Shown: piece after piece, positions 30,537 through 39,737 of the stretch
Layout: each line of letters opens with the position of its first letter
Position numbering within the stretch: position 1 is the first letter of the stretch
Source of the DNA: Synechococcus sp. KORDI-100
Lineage (GTDB): Bacteria; Cyanobacteriota; Cyanobacteriia; PCC-6307; Cyanobiaceae
NCBI RefSeq assembly: GCF_000737535.1
Contig: NZ_CP006269.1
Location: 868,001 to 932,000 of the forward strand
Direction: 5' to 3'
Length of the DNA stretch: 64,000 nucleotides
Program-made: the position numbers and the translations under genes
The notes under the pieces: model-generated
The model's database searches: none
What the model was told of the DNA's origin: nothing
Seen by the model: the letters and a program-made list of their open reading frames with translations, nothing else

Positions 30537-31013
30537 TCAGCGGGGGGAAACCGTCACTTTGTCGTCGCTTTCCACGAGCTTGCCGCTGGTGAATTCCCCG
30601 AAGGCGGCGAGGGGCCAGGTGGCTGAGGCGAGAACGCTCTTCAGGGCGATCGATGTGTCGATCTGGATCTCATTCATGGCAGCGTTCTTGCCACGGGTTG
30701 CCTTGAGATATTCCCTGCCGGCCCAACCGATGCATCCGGCGACATAAAGAAACATGATGCCCGGCAGGACGAAGTCGCCGGCATGGCTCCAGCGGCCGTC
30801 AACGATCAGATGGGGCAGGCCGTCGTCACCACAGGATGCCTGGCTGTACATCTCGAAACGGGCTTTGGCCTGAGGCGTGTTGGCTGCAGCGGCTCGCTGC
30901 TGGAAGCGGGCGCTTTCAGAGCAGGGCGTCAGACCCGCCACATCCGCCTTGGCGATGGGGGCAAAGCCGAACACCAGCAGGGCCGAAAGCACAATGGCGA
31001 AAAGACGACGCAT
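30537..31013 (-). CDS. psaF: photosystem I reaction centre subunit III
   Basis: 158 residues from the ATG at 31011-31013 (MRRLFAIVLSALLVF); the upstream extension to 31256 overlaps tsaD and is rejected. The signal peptide ends at IAKA, and the mature start DVAGLTPCSESARFQQRAA is diagnostic. Later conserved parts are CGDDGLPHLIVDGRWSHAG and a transmembrane helix with LPGIMFLYVAGCIGWAGRE. PsaF helps dock plastocyanin or cytochrome c6. Divergent from tsaD by 78 bases. Confidence 0.97.
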   Translation of the reverse strand: MRRLFAIVLSALLVFGFAPIAKADVAGLTPCSESARFQQRAAAANTPQAKARFEMYSQASCGDDGLPHLIVDGRWSHAGDFVLPGIMFLYVAGCIGWAGREYLKATRGKNAAMNEIQIDTSIALKSVLASATWPLAAFGEFTSGKLVESDDKVTVSPR

Positions 31014-31091
31014 CGGATCGATTCCTGTTGAAAAATGCCCTGGAAGGGCAGGATGTCCACTGACGGACAGTAGGGGAGGGTCCTGACCACG

Positions 31092-32162
31092 ATGGCGTTG
31101 GTGCTGGCCCTCGAAACAAGTTGTGACGAGTCCGCCGCCGCCGTTGTTGCGTCGCGGGATGGCGATTGCCAGGTTCTCTCCTCTCGGATTGCTTCTCAGG
31201 TTGAGGAGCACGCCCGCTGGGGAGGTGTGGTGCCGGAGATTGCGTCCCGTCGCCACGTGGAAGCTCTACCGGTGTTGGTGGAGACAGTGCTGGCGGAGAC
31301 CGGTGTCACCGTTGGTGATCTCGATGCCGTTGCGGCCACGGTGGCCCCGGGCCTGGCGGGAGCGCTCATGGTGGCTTCTGTGACCGGCCGCAGCCTTGCG
31401 GCTTTGCACGGGCGACCGTTCATCGGCGTGCATCACCTCGAAGGTCATCTGGCTTCCGTCCAACTTGCTGATCGATCGCCCGAAGCTCCCTACCTCGTTC
31501 TTCTCGTCAGTGGTGGACACACGGAACTCATCCGGGTCGATCGTTCCGGAGGGATGCTGAGGCTCGGCCGCAGCCACGATGATGCGGCTGGTGAAGCATT
31601 TGACAAGGTTGCCCGGCTGCTGGGGCTGGGTTACCCCGGCGGTCCAGCGATCCAGACGGCGGCTGAATCGGGGGATCCCCAGCGCTTCCCGTTGCCGAAG
31701 GGTCGGGTCTCCCGCCCCGAGGGTGGCTTCTATCCCTACGACTTTTCTTTCAGCGGTCTCAAGACCGCCATGCTGAGAACGGTTGAGAAACTTCGTTCCG
31801 ATCAATCCGAGTTGCCGCTCGCTGATCTGGCAGCCAGTTTTGAACAGGTGGTGGCTGAGGTGCTGGTCGAGCGTTCGCTTCGATGTGCCCGTGATCAGGG
31901 TCTGGATCAGCTGGTGATGGTGGGTGGCGTTGCGGCCAATCGTCGCCTTAGATCTCTGGTGACAGAGCAGGCCGAGGCTCTCAATCTGGGAGTGACGATT
32001 GCACCTTTGAAGTTCTGCACTGACAACGCGGCCATGATCGGCGCTGCGGCGCTCACACGATTGGCCAGAACGGTGACCGCCAGCTCCCTGGAGATCGGGG
32101 TGGCCCCCCGCTGGTCTCTCGATCAGGCCGATGACTTGTACAAAACGCCACCTCCGTTTTGA
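31092..32162 (+). CDS. tsaD: tRNA N6-adenosine threonylcarbamoyltransferase
   Basis: 356 residues. N-terminal [10 protein letters not shown], metal ligands His115 and His119 in [10 protein letters not shown], phosphate loop [11 protein letters not shown], and [19 protein letters not shown]. Together with TsaB/C/E (not here) it makes t6A37 in ANN-decoding tRNAs. hli follows within 12-45 bases, so read-through is possible. Confidence 0.97.
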   Translation: MALVLALETSCDESAAAVVASRDGDCQVLSSRIASQVEEHARWGGVVPEIASRRHVEALPVLVETVLAETGVTVGDLDAVAATVAPGLAGALMVASVTGRSLAALHGRPFIGVHHLEGHLASVQLADRSPEAPYLVLLVSGGHTELIRVDRSGGMLRLGRSHDDAAGEAFDKVARLLGLGYPGGPAIQTAAESGDPQRFPLPKGRVSRPEGGFYPYDFSFSGLKTAMLRTVEKLRSDQSELPLADLAASFEQVVAEVLVERSLRCARDQGLDQLVMVGGVAANRRLRSLVTEQAEALNLGVTIAPLKFCTDNAAMIGAAALTRLARTVTASSLEIGVAPRWSLDQADDLYKTPPPF

Positions 32163-32174
32163 AATTCGCTGCGT

Positions 32175-32390
32175 ATGGTGGCTCCGCTCAACGGCATGTC
32201 CATCGCTATGGCTGAGCCCTCAGGACAAACTGACACCAATCTCGTTGAACCCGTCGGTTCAGACGAACTCAATTCCTGGAAACGGGGATTCACTCCCCAG
32301 GCGGAGATCTGGAACGGCCGTCTCGCCATGATCGGATTGTCGGTCGGTCTCGCCGTAGTGCTTCTGGTCCGGGTGTTCAGCGGCAGTTGA
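32175..32390 (+). CDS. hli: high-light-inducible protein (one-helix LHC-like)
   Basis: 71 residues if the first ATG (32175) is used; ATGs at 32196 and 32208 are alternatives and none has a clear Shine-Dalgarno. The C-terminal half has the chlorophyll-binding motif AEIWNGRLAMIGLSVGL, where Glu and Asn/Arg match the LHC helix, followed by hydrophobic residues and a short tail. Hlips bind chlorophyll and carotenoid and protect photosystem assembly under light stress. Ends 3 bases from the convergent pilT. Confidence 0.92.
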   Translation: MVAPLNGMSIAMAEPSGQTDTNLVEPVGSDELNSWKRGFTPQAEIWNGRLAMIGLSVGLAVVLLVRVFSGS

Positions 32391-32393
32391 TCA

Positions 32394-33677
32394 TCAGCTG
32401 CGACCACGCAAGGCCTGCGCCAGCTCGTTTGGCTTGAGGCTTGCGGAAACGGCGTTTTCAGCCTCCACACGACCCGCTTCGACGAGGGCTTGCAGCGACT
32501 GATTGCTGGTGACCATGCCATCGAAACTGCTGCGTTCCATGATTTCCTCCACCTCATCAAGGGCTCCACGCTGGATGTAGTCCTTGCAGGCGTCGGTGTT
32601 GATCAGAATGTCGTGGTACGCAGCGCGCTTGCCATCCGTGGTGCGGATCAGGCCCTGTGCGATCACGCCCAGAAGCGATTCAGATAACGAACGCCGCACG
32701 CTCTCCTGTTCTTCGGGCGGGAACATGCCCAGCACCCGTTCCACCGTTTTCACCGCCGAATTGGTGTGCAGGGTTCCAAAGACAAGGTGACCTGTCTGCG
32801 CGGCCTCCAGAGCCGTGGACAGGGTTTCCTGGTCTCGGATCTCTCCCACCAGAATCACGTCCGGGTCCTCGCGCAAAGCTGCCCTCAGCGCGTTGTGGAA
32901 TTTCAAGGTGTGCATCCCCACCTCCCGGTGCCGGATCAGAGAGTTCTTGCTCTCATGAACGAATTCAACCGGGTCCTCAATCGTGAGGATGTGGCGCGTT
33001 TCATTGCGGTTGATCCAATCGATCATCGCCGCCAGGGTGGTGCTCTTGCCGGATCCGGTCGGACCGGTGACCAGAATCAGGCCCTTGGGTCGCGCAGCCA
33101 GCTCCCTGAGCACATCAGGGAGATTCAGCTGCTCCATCGTCAGGATCGTCTGGGGGATGAGCCGCAGGACCATGGCGGGCCCCCGCAGTGAATCCAGCAG
33201 ATTGATCCGGATGCGCACAAACGGGAAGGCATGGGAACCATCGAACTCCTTCTCCCGGAAGAATTCATCAATCTGCTGAGGAGAAAGAATCTCCCTGAGC
33301 CAGTTCTGGAAAACGTCCTGGTCGGTGATGGGCCATTCGGTTCTCAGCATTTCTCCCCTTGCCCGGTAACGGGGGGTTTCTCCAACACCCAGATGCACAT
33401 CGGAGTGACCTTCGTCGTGGGCGAGGCGCACGATCTGTTCGAGGCTCGGTGACGAGTCACCTGACCCTTCACCTGACCCCGCAGCCGATGTCTGCCGGAC
33501 TGTCTGTGGCTGTGATCCTGGCGGTGATGGTGGGGAAGCTGTTGCTCGACCTGGGGGTGCAGCAGGTCGAGGCGGGAAGCTTGGAGGGAAGACCGGCTGG
33601 GCCAAGGCAACACTGCGTCTGATCTCTTCAGGATGCCTGAAAACGCCCGTAAGATCCGGTGATTCCAGCTTCCTCAT
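32394..33677 (-). CDS. pilT: PilT-type ATPase
   Basis: 427 residues. A low-complexity Pro/Ser/Ala-rich N-terminus of about 80 residues (PPSFPPRPAAPPGRATASPP) precedes the standard PilT core. Walker A is GPTGSGKSTT, the Asp box RHILTIEDPVEFVH, Walker B DPDVILVGEIRDQET, and the His box TGHLVFGTLHTNSA. PilT powers type IV pilus retraction; in marine Synechococcus pili may serve competence or surface interactions. The ATG shares bases with the divergent wecB start, so the true start may be internal. Confidence 0.94.
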   Translation of the reverse strand: MRKLESPDLTGVFRHPEEIRRSVALAQPVFPPSFPPRPAAPPGRATASPPSPPGSQPQTVRQTSAAGSGEGSGDSSPSLEQIVRLAHDEGHSDVHLGVGETPRYRARGEMLRTEWPITDQDVFQNWLREILSPQQIDEFFREKEFDGSHAFPFVRIRINLLDSLRGPAMVLRLIPQTILTMEQLNLPDVLRELAARPKGLILVTGPTGSGKSTTLAAMIDWINRNETRHILTIEDPVEFVHESKNSLIRHREVGMHTLKFHNALRAALREDPDVILVGEIRDQETLSTALEAAQTGHLVFGTLHTNSAVKTVERVLGMFPPEEQESVRRSLSESLLGVIAQGLIRTTDGKRAAYHDILINTDACKDYIQRGALDEVEEIMERSSFDGMVTSNQSLQALVEAGRVEAENAVSASLKPNELAQALRGRS

Positions 33678-34788
33678 GGCCGATCAGCCGCGCGTCACGA
33701 TCGTTTTGGGAACACGACCTGAGGCGATCAAGCTGGCTCCCGTGATCCGCACTTTTCAGGCCTGCCAGGCGTTGCGGACCCGTGTCGTGCTGACAGGACA
33801 ACACCGGGAGATGGTCGCTCAGGTCATGTCTCTGTTCAACCTCGAGGCCGATCGTGATCTCGGTCTCATGGCCCCCCGCCAGACCCTGACCCATGTGACC
33901 TGCGCCGCGTTGAATGGTTTAAGGGAAGACTTCCAGGCCTATCCGCCGCAGCTGGTGCTGGTGCAGGGGGATACGACAACAGCGTTTGCAGCAGGGTTGG
34001 CGGCGTTTTACGAGCAGATCCCCGTCGGTCACGTCGAAGCAGGCCTGCGCACCGACAATCTTCTCGATCCGTTCCCGGAGGAAGCCAATCGACGCCTGAT
34101 TTCTCAGATCGCAACCCTGCATTTCGCTCCGACCACCAAGGCTGAGGCCAACCTCCATGCCTCCGGCGTGGTTGGTCAGGTGTCCGTGACGGGCAATACG
34201 GTGATCGATGCCCTGTTGTTGATGGCTGAGACGGCCCCGGAGATCCACTTCGACGGTCTCGACTGGCAGAACCAACGGGTGATTCTCGCCACGGTGCATC
34301 GTCGTGAGAACTGGGGTGATCGGCTCAAGGACATCGCAGAGGGCATGCTGCGGGTTCTTGACCGTTTCCCAGACACGGCGCTTTTGCTGCCGCTGCATCG
34401 GAATCCGACCGTGCGCGAACCGCTGCAGGCACTCCTTGGCGAGCATCCTCGTGTGGTGCTGACCGAACCTCTCGATTACGACCGTCTTGTGGCGGCGATG
34501 AAGGGGTGCACATTGCTTCTCACCGACTCCGGTGGCCTGCAGGAGGAGGCTCCGGCTCTCGGGAAACCGGTTCTTGTGCTCCGCCGCACCACAGAACGTC
34601 CTGAAGCTGTTGAGGCTGGGACGGCTCGACTGGTGGGCACCGACCCCACAGAGATATCCTCTGAAGCCTCGCGACTCCTCGAGGATTCGGCGGCCTATTC
34701 AGCCATGTCCCGTGCAGTCAATCCTTTCGGCGATGGCCAGGCCAGCAGCAGAATCCTGGATCTCTCCTGTAAGCATCTCGGTGTCTGA
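33676..34788 (+). CDS. wecB: UDP-N-acetylglucosamine 2-epimerase (non-hydrolysing)
   Basis: 370 residues. Family hallmarks are VLGTRPEAIKLAPVI, TGQHREMV, VQGDTTTAFAAGLAAFYE, VGHVEAGLRT, PEEANRRLIS, TVHRRENWGDRL and LLTDSGGLQEEAPALGKPVL. The enzyme makes UDP-ManNAc for surface polysaccharide. Its ATG overlaps that of the divergent pilT (CATG at 33675-33678). The next gene starts before its stop. Confidence 0.95.
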   Translation: MADQPRVTIVLGTRPEAIKLAPVIRTFQACQALRTRVVLTGQHREMVAQVMSLFNLEADRDLGLMAPRQTLTHVTCAALNGLREDFQAYPPQLVLVQGDTTTAFAAGLAAFYEQIPVGHVEAGLRTDNLLDPFPEEANRRLISQIATLHFAPTTKAEANLHASGVVGQVSVTGNTVIDALLLMAETAPEIHFDGLDWQNQRVILATVHRRENWGDRLKDIAEGMLRVLDRFPDTALLLPLHRNPTVREPLQALLGEHPRVVLTEPLDYDRLVAAMKGCTLLLTDSGGLQEEAPALGKPVLVLRRTTERPEAVEAGTARLVGTDPTEISSEASRLLEDSAAYSAMSRAVNPFGDGQASSRILDLSCKHLGV

Positions 34789-35371
34789 AGCTGGATCTGA
34801 TGCCGGATTCAGCGCAGATGGCCATTACCGCTGGTGGCTTCGTCGGAGCTGGCCTGGCGGACATGGAACATTGCTGTTCATCGGTCTCAATCCCTCCGCT
34901 GCCGATGATCGAAGAGACGACCCGACCCTGCGACGACTGATCGGTTTCGGCCGCGGCTGGGGGTACAGCGCGCTGGTGGTGCTCAATCTGTTCGCACGAA
35001 TTTCAGCCTCTCCTGCTGTTCTGAGACGTGTTCAGGACCCGATCGGAGCAGCCAACGATCTCGAGCTGAAAGGCTGGTGCGGCCGCTGGGCGAGCCAGGC
35101 GTCGATCGACCTCTGGTGCGGCTGGGGGGGATCCGGCTCCTGCCGGGGCCGCGATCAAGAGGTGTTGGCATGGCTGGACCTGCTCCGCAGGGAACGCCAA
35201 CGCCGTTGCCCCGCTGCCTCCTCACCGCTCTGCATCGGCCTGACAAGGTCGGGTCAGCCACGACATCCCCTCTATGCACCGGCTGACCGGACGCTTCGCC
35301 CCTTCATTTGGGCAGGAGCCGAATCGATCGGCCATCCTGAGGGAACCCCACAGGCTCTCCTTCAACGCTGA
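34781..35371 (+). CDS. DUF1643 family protein
   Basis: 196 residues from the GTG at 34781, overlapping the wecB stop by 8 bases; the longer frame to 34532 lies inside wecB and is rejected. DUF1643 hallmarks are LLFIGLNPSAADDRRDDPTLRRLIGF and YSALVVLNLFA, then a helical region and a C-terminal HPLYAP. Function unknown; DUF1643 proteins often accompany nucleic-acid or phage functions, but no such neighbour is seen here. The next gene starts on its stop codon (TGATG). Confidence 0.82.
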   Translation: MSEAGSDAGFSADGHYRWWLRRSWPGGHGTLLFIGLNPSAADDRRDDPTLRRLIGFGRGWGYSALVVLNLFARISASPAVLRRVQDPIGAANDLELKGWCGRWASQASIDLWCGWGGSGSCRGRDQEVLAWLDLLRRERQRRCPAASSPLCIGLTRSGQPRHPLYAPADRTLRPFIWAGAESIGHPEGTPQALLQR

Positions 35372-35616
35372 TGCCACGCACACCACGCCGCTATGCGGTG
35401 CATCTTCACCTTGTCGGGGGGCAGACCGAGCAGGTTCATTTCCCGAAGCTGGAGATGTTTCAGGAGTGGTACCAGGGCATCGTCAACGCTGAGGGACAAG
35501 GGGGCTTTGTGAATGTGCCGATCAGCGATCTCGAGGGTGAGTACCTGGTTGTTCGTCCTGAGGCGGTGATCGGCGTGCGCGTGGAACCTCAGTTCTCATC
35601 CGTCGATGACGCCTGA
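35371..35616 (+). CDS. conserved small cyanobacterial protein
   Basis: 81 residues. A compact alpha/beta protein with AVHLHLVGGQTEQVHFPKLE, FQEWYQGIV and a C-terminal EYLVVRPEAVIGVRVEP. It starts on the preceding stop (TGATG) and overlaps the next gene by 11 bases, so four consecutive genes (wecB to the antiporter) form a tight unit. Not recognised beyond 'conserved hypothetical'. Confidence 0.7.
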   Translation: MPRTPRRYAVHLHLVGGQTEQVHFPKLEMFQEWYQGIVNAEGQGGFVNVPISDLEGEYLVVRPEAVIGVRVEPQFSSVDDA

Positions 35617-36874
35617 GCGGCTGGGTCTGCTCTGGGGTGTGACCGTCTTCGCCGGGGCATCCGCTCGGCTGTTGGCGGCGGTCTCGAGCCTGCCGGGGGT
35701 TGTCCTGCTGCTGTTGTCCGGGCTCCTGATCGGCCGTTCAGGGCTTGGGCTGGTCGAACCCCTGGACCTTGGCTCCGGTCTCGGCACGGTGGTGGGGCTG
35801 CTGGTCAGTCTGGTTCTGTTCGATGGCGGGCTGAACCTTCGCCTTCCGGGAGACACGATCAAAACCACGGTTCAGCGCATCGCCATCCTGCGCCTGTTGA
35901 TCTCACTTGGTGCAGGACTGCTGGCCGCTCACTGGTTGGCCGGCCTGAACTGGTCAGTCGCCGCGGTTTACAGCGCCATCGTGCTGGCCACGGGGCCAAC
36001 CGTGGTCACTCCCCTCGTCCGACAGATCCGGCTGGCTCCCCCGTTGGGTGATGTGCTCGAGGCCGAAGGGTTGGTCCTGGAGCCCGTGGGGGCTGTTCTG
36101 GCGCTGCTTCTGCTGGAACTGGTGCTTGGCGATCTGCATGGTTGGAGAGAACTCGCCTTCGGCCTGTTGTCTCGTCTTGGGGGCGGCACCCTGATCGGAG
36201 CCAGCGTCGGTTGGCTGCTGTCGGAGCTCCTGCGGCGACTGGAGTCTGATCAGGCTGCCAGCGGTTTACCGCTGCAGCTCAGTCTCGGCATGTTGTTTCT
36301 GATGTATGGGATCAGTGAGTGGCTCCTGCCGGAATCAGCCCTTCCTGCGTCCGTGGCTGCTGGTCTTGTGGTGGGACGGCGACGCAATCAGCACACGGCA
36401 GACCTCGATGGCTTGATTCAGGAGCTGGCTCAGTTGGCGATCACCATGCTGTTTCCTCTCCTGGCGGCTGATGTGTCCTGGGCTGAACTCAGCCCGCTGG
36501 GGTGGGGTGGGGTCAGTTGTGTCCTTGCCCTGATGTTGCTGGTTCGACCGATCGCCGTCGGCATCGCCACAACGGGACTCCCCCTTGATCTGCGCCAGCG
36601 TGTGTTCATGGGATGGCTCGCTCCACGCGGAATTGTCACCGCCTCCGTGGCCTCTCTCTTTTCGATCCGTCTCGAGCAGGCCGGCATCCTCGGTGCTGGC
36701 CGCCTTCAGGGTCTGGTGTTCCTGACGATCTTGATGACTGTCGGCTTGCAAGGGCTTACGGCTCAACCGCTGGCGCGTGTTCTTGGCTTGATTGAATCGC
36801 CGGATGAACCCGACTCAGCGTCCGTTGAGACAGCGACGCAGCCTGGGCAGGTCCTCCCCGATCCGAGCCAGTAA
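35606..36874 (+). CDS. Na+/H+ antiporter, CPA1 family
   Basis: 422 residues with about twelve transmembrane helices. Hallmarks include [27 protein letters not shown] in the crossover region, and [17 protein letters not shown] near the end. The C-terminus is hydrophilic and acidic (about 25 residues). It exchanges Na+ for protons at the membrane. The 3' end overlaps the convergent gltX by 60 bases. Confidence 0.92.
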   Translation: MTPERLGLLWGVTVFAGASARLLAAVSSLPGVVLLLLSGLLIGRSGLGLVEPLDLGSGLGTVVGLLVSLVLFDGGLNLRLPGDTIKTTVQRIAILRLLISLGAGLLAAHWLAGLNWSVAAVYSAIVLATGPTVVTPLVRQIRLAPPLGDVLEAEGLVLEPVGAVLALLLLELVLGDLHGWRELAFGLLSRLGGGTLIGASVGWLLSELLRRLESDQAASGLPLQLSLGMLFLMYGISEWLLPESALPASVAAGLVVGRRRNQHTADLDGLIQELAQLAITMLFPLLAADVSWAELSPLGWGGVSCVLALMLLVRPIAVGIATTGLPLDLRQRVFMGWLAPRGIVTASVASLFSIRLEQAGILGAGRLQGLVFLTILMTVGLQGLTAQPLARVLGLIESPDEPDSASVETATQPGQVLPDPSQ

Positions 36875-38254
36875 GCCCCAGGTCGTGAGCAGGTCGGGGC
36901 CCTGCATCCGACCGAGCAGAGCAGCCCGCAGGGATTTCATGATCATCCCTTTCTTCACGCCCGCAGCCTTTGCGGAATCGCCCAGAAGCTGCTGGGCACG
37001 GTCCCTGTCCACGCCATCCCAGGCGGCTGTTTCGAGCGTTTCTGCAAGGGCGTGAATGGCTGGTCTGGCTCCTTCGAGATCCAGTTGCTTGACGCCGTCA
37101 TCCTCAAGCGGCGGCAGCTCGAAAAAGGGACGCGCCTGTTCGACGCCGTCCTTCAGAAGCGTGAGCGATGGGCCCAGTAAGGCGCAAAGCTCAAGGGTCC
37201 ACCCGTCCAGGTCCGGTGGGGTCCAGTCATTGGCCAGCCAGAGCGGCAGAAGGTCCTGAAGCAGTTGCTCCGGCGTCAGGTCGTGGAGAACCTGACCGTT
37301 GAGCCAATTGAGCTTGTCCCAGTCAAAGCGGGCACCGGCCTTGTTGACGCGATCGAAGCTGAACACCTCGGCGGCCTCGCCGAGGCTGAAGCGTTCGTTC
37401 ATGCCCTCAGGCACAGACCAGCCCAGCAGCGTCATGTAGTTGGCAATCGCTGCCGCGGTGTACCCCATGGCGCGGAAGTCATTGATGGAGGTGACCCCAT
37501 CGCGTTTTGACAGCTTTCGGCCCTCGCCGTTGAGGATCAAGGGCGCATGGGCGAACTGAGGCGTCGGCAGGCCAAGCGCGTCGTACAGCAGAAGTTGTTT
37601 CGCTGTGTTGGCGATGTGATCTTCGCCTCGGATCACATGGCTGATCGCCATGGCGGCATCGTCGACGACGACGACCAGGTTGTAGAGCGGGTCGCCGATT
37701 TGATCCGCCGGGGCCCGTCGTGCAATCACCATGTCGCCACCGAGGTCGGCACCGCGCCAGCTCATCGGACCACGGACCAGGTCATTCCACCGGATGTCGG
37801 CATCGTCTGCGATGCGGAAGCGAACCACGGCCTGGCGACCTTCCGCCTGAAAGGCCGCTTCCTGCTCAGGGCTGAGATGCCTGTGACGATTGTCGTAACG
37901 GGGCGCCTGGTTGGCGGCCTTCTGGCTGCTCCGCATCGCCTCGAGCTCCTCTTCGCTGGCGTAACAGCGGTAGGCCAGGCCGCTCTTCAAGAGACCCCGA
38001 ATGGCGGCTTGATGCTGCTGGAGACGCTCGCTCTGAATGACGGGTTCTTCGTCCCAGTCGATGCCCAGCCATTGCAGTCCTTCGAGGATGTTCTGGGTGA
38101 ATTCCGGCTTGGACCGCTCTTTGTCCGTGTCCTCGATGCGCAGTAGAAAAGCGCCCTTCTGATGGCGGGCGAAGAGCCAATTGAACACCGCTGTTCGCGC
38201 TGTGCCGATGTGCAACGTACCCGTAGGGCTTGGGGCCAGACGAACACGCACCAT
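36815..38254 (-). CDS. gltX: glutamyl-tRNA synthetase
   Basis: 479 residues. HIGH-type motif [15 protein letters not shown] at the N-terminus (HIGT at 15-18) and KLSKRDG in the catalytic domain, followed by the helical anticodon-binding domain. In cyanobacteria it charges both tRNA-Glu and, before amidation, tRNA-Gln, and supplies Glu-tRNA for the C5 route to the substrate of hemL. tRNA-Asp lies 22 bases upstream on the same strand. Confidence 0.97.
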   Translation of the reverse strand: MVRVRLAPSPTGTLHIGTARTAVFNWLFARHQKGAFLLRIEDTDKERSKPEFTQNILEGLQWLGIDWDEEPVIQSERLQQHQAAIRGLLKSGLAYRCYASEEELEAMRSSQKAANQAPRYDNRHRHLSPEQEAAFQAEGRQAVVRFRIADDADIRWNDLVRGPMSWRGADLGGDMVIARRAPADQIGDPLYNLVVVVDDAAMAISHVIRGEDHIANTAKQLLLYDALGLPTPQFAHAPLILNGEGRKLSKRDGVTSINDFRAMGYTAAAIANYMTLLGWSVPEGMNERFSLGEAAEVFSFDRVNKAGARFDWDKLNWLNGQVLHDLTPEQLLQDLLPLWLANDWTPPDLDGWTLELCALLGPSLTLLKDGVEQARPFFELPPLEDDGVKQLDLEGARPAIHALAETLETAAWDGVDRDRAQQLLGDSAKAAGVKKGMIMKSLRAALLGRMQGPDLLTTWGLLARIGEDLPRLRRCLNGR

Positions 38255-38276
38255 GGCCTTGATTCAGGGGTGAGAA

Positions 38277-38350
38277 CGGGACCGACGGGGCTCGAACCCG
38301 CAACTTCCGCCGTGACAGGGCGGTGCTCTAACCAATTGAACTACGGTCCC
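38277..38350 (-). tRNA. tRNA-Asp (GTC)
   Basis: 74-base cloverleaf on the minus strand: acceptor GGGACCG/CGGTCCC with discriminator G73, anticodon stem CCGCC/GGCGG around CTGTCAC (anticodon GTC), T arm GCGGG-TTCGAGC-CCCGT. It lies just upstream of gltX and may share its transcript. CCA is not encoded. Confidence 0.97.
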
Positions 38351-38497
38351 AGAGCGACCTCGACGACGGAACTCGCCCGGTGAAGTCTTTCTGTGTCGCC
38401 TGTGCGACAGAGGCAGTATCGACTCTTGCCATGCCCGCCGTCAACCAATCGACACGACGCATCGATCAGGCCAATCCTTGCTTGTCTGCAGCAAAAA

Positions 38498-38524
38498 CGT
38501 CCCGTTGACACTGTCAACGGGACG
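38498..38524 (-). terminator. strong Rho-independent terminator
   Basis: A near-perfect palindrome of 13 bases each side (CGTCCCGTTGACA / TGTCAACGGGACG) around 38511, followed on the minus strand by TTTTTG. It lies 31 bases past the stop of the 62-residue gene at 38555 and separates it from tRNA-Asp. Confidence 0.88.
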
Positions 38525-38554
38525 GGGAATATGAACGATTTTCAGGGTGCTCCG

Positions 38555-38743
38555 TCAGGGACGGAACCCGGCAGGCTCGATCAGGCGAACCTGATTGCCC
38601 CGGGCGGTAAATTCCCGACCTTGATCGCTTTGCACGACCACACGACCACCTGACTTGACACGGATGACGCGGGCGCGGACCCAGCCGAGAGCGGCTGACT
38701 CCAGCACCTTCACAACATCACCAGGTTGTAGATCCAACTCCAT
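38555..38743 (-). CDS. 62-residue SH3-like conserved protein
   Basis: Start ATG at 38741-38743 (MELDLQPGDVVKVLES); an extension to 38809 would run into tRNA-Trp. The protein is all-beta in character (VRARVIRVKSGGRVVVQSD, then REFTARGNQVRLIEP), like small KOW/SH3 barrels. It is flanked by tRNA-Trp and its own strong terminator. Possible RNA or ribosome partner given the neighbourhood, but this is inference. Confidence 0.75.
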   Translation of the reverse strand: MELDLQPGDVVKVLESAALGWVRARVIRVKSGGRVVVQSDQGREFTARGNQVRLIEPAGFRP

Positions 38744-38779
38744 GCTGAGAACCGGGAAACTGCACAAGGGCTCATCGGA

Positions 38780-38852
38780 CGCGCCGTGGAGGACTCGAAC
38801 CCCCGACATCAGGTTTTGGAGACCTGCGTTCTACCAACTGAACTAACGGCGC
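38780..38852 (-). tRNA. tRNA-Trp (CCA)
   Basis: 73-base cloverleaf on the minus strand: acceptor GCGCCGT/ACGGCGC with discriminator G73, anticodon stem CAGGT/ACCTG around CTCCAAA (anticodon CCA), T arm GGGGG-TTCGAGT-CCTCC with a G-U pair. It lies between rplS and the 62-residue gene. CCA end not encoded. Confidence 0.97.
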
Positions 38853-38869
38853 AAGGCGATGAACCCCCA

Positions 38870-38888
38870 CCATCACAATTCGTGATGG
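38870..38888 (-). terminator. hairpin after rplS
   Basis: Inverted repeat CCATCAC-AATTC-GTGATGG lies 26 bases past the rplS stop. No T-run follows on either strand, so it may be a processing or weak termination structure before tRNA-Trp. Confidence 0.45.
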
Positions 38889-38914
38889 CAAATGGATTGA
38901 ACGAGGTCGAAACC

Positions 38915-39370
38915 TCAGCGATCGAAGCGCTGCTTCACGCGGGTGGCCTTGCCCACCCGTTCCCGCAGATAAAAAAGCTTCGCCCTACGTACTTTACCGC
39001 GCCGTTCAACTTTGATCGATGCCACCTGGGGGCTGTGAAGCATGAACACCCGCTCCACGCCGATGCCCTGGAAGATGCGGCGCACGGTGATGGTCTCGTT
39101 CAGCCCTCCGTGGCGTTTCGAGATCACCACACCTTCGTAGGGCTGAACCCGCTCTTTGTTTCCTTCACTGATGCGAACGCCCACCCGAACGGTGTCTCCC
39201 ACGTAGATCTCAGGCAGTTCGCTCTTGAGCTGCTCCGCTTCAAATCCTTTGATCAGCTCTTCGGCAGACAGCTTCTTCGGCGAGGGCGTTGCCGTCGCAA
39301 CCGCTGTGGCTTCCGTTGTCTCCTCTGGGGTGTCTGTCGTCACCGTCGTGTCCGTGGGGTCGGCTGCCAT
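38915..39370 (-). CDS. rplS: 50S ribosomal protein L19
   Basis: 151 residues from the ATG at 39368-39370 (MAADPTDTT). A Thr/Glu/Ala-rich extension of about 35 residues, typical of picocyanobacteria, precedes the L19 core: [52 protein letters not shown], and the basic tail [21 protein letters not shown]. It sits at the 30S-50S interface. PepSY-like gene upstream, tRNA-Trp downstream. Confidence 0.97.
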   Translation of the reverse strand: MAADPTDTTVTTDTPEETTEATAVATATPSPKKLSAEELIKGFEAEQLKSELPEIYVGDTVRVGVRISEGNKERVQPYEGVVISKRHGGLNETITVRRIFQGIGVERVFMLHSPQVASIKVERRGKVRRAKLFYLRERVGKATRVKQRFDR

Positions 39371-39398
39371 CCCAGCTCCGCGTTGTATCGCCAAACAA

Positions 39399-39683
39399 TC
39401 ATTGTACCCGCCGACGCCAACGCTGAATCAGCAGCGTTGTTCCCGTGGTCAGCATCCAGAGCAACCCGATCGCATTGAACAAAACGACAATCGGTTCAAT
39501 GGTTGGTCCCAGCCACTCTCCCTCATGCACCACCATGAGCCAGTGGACCTGATCTCTGCTGAAGCCGAACCAGTCCTTGGCAAGCCGGTAGCTGACGCCG
39601 GTGCTGACCGTCACCAGCAGTGGCAGCAGAACAAATGGGGCGATCCGCCAGTGCAGCTCTCGTGCCTTCGCAAACAAAGACAT
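39399..39683 (-). CDS. small PepSY-associated membrane protein
   Basis: 94 residues from the ATG at 39681-39683 ([16 protein letters not shown]). Two hydrophobic helices ([20 protein letters not shown] and [20 protein letters not shown]) surround a loop with [12 protein letters not shown], matching the PepSY-associated TM type in which the first helix is followed by HEG. Function unknown. Longer upstream extension overlaps map and is rejected. It ends 28 bases from rplS. Confidence 0.8.
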   Translation of the reverse strand: MSLFAKARELHWRIAPFVLLPLLVTVSTGVSYRLAKDWFGFSRDQVHWLMVVHEGEWLGPTIEPIVVLFNAIGLLWMLTTGTTLLIQRWRRRVQ

Positions 39684-39725
39684 GGGGCGGCATTCTTCTA
39701 TACGAACTTGATAGCTTGAGCTTGT

Positions 39726-39731
39726 AAGGAG
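39726..39731 (+). promoter_or_regulatory. strong Shine-Dalgarno of map
   Basis: AAGGAG, 6 bases before the map ATG at 39738. The 54 bases between this start and the divergent PepSY-like gene must hold both promoters. Confidence 0.75.
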
Positions 39732-39737
39732 TGGCTC

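Noticed and set aside
34532-34780. Long N-terminal extension of the DUF1643 gene
   Set aside because: It lies inside wecB and shows no DUF1643 conservation.
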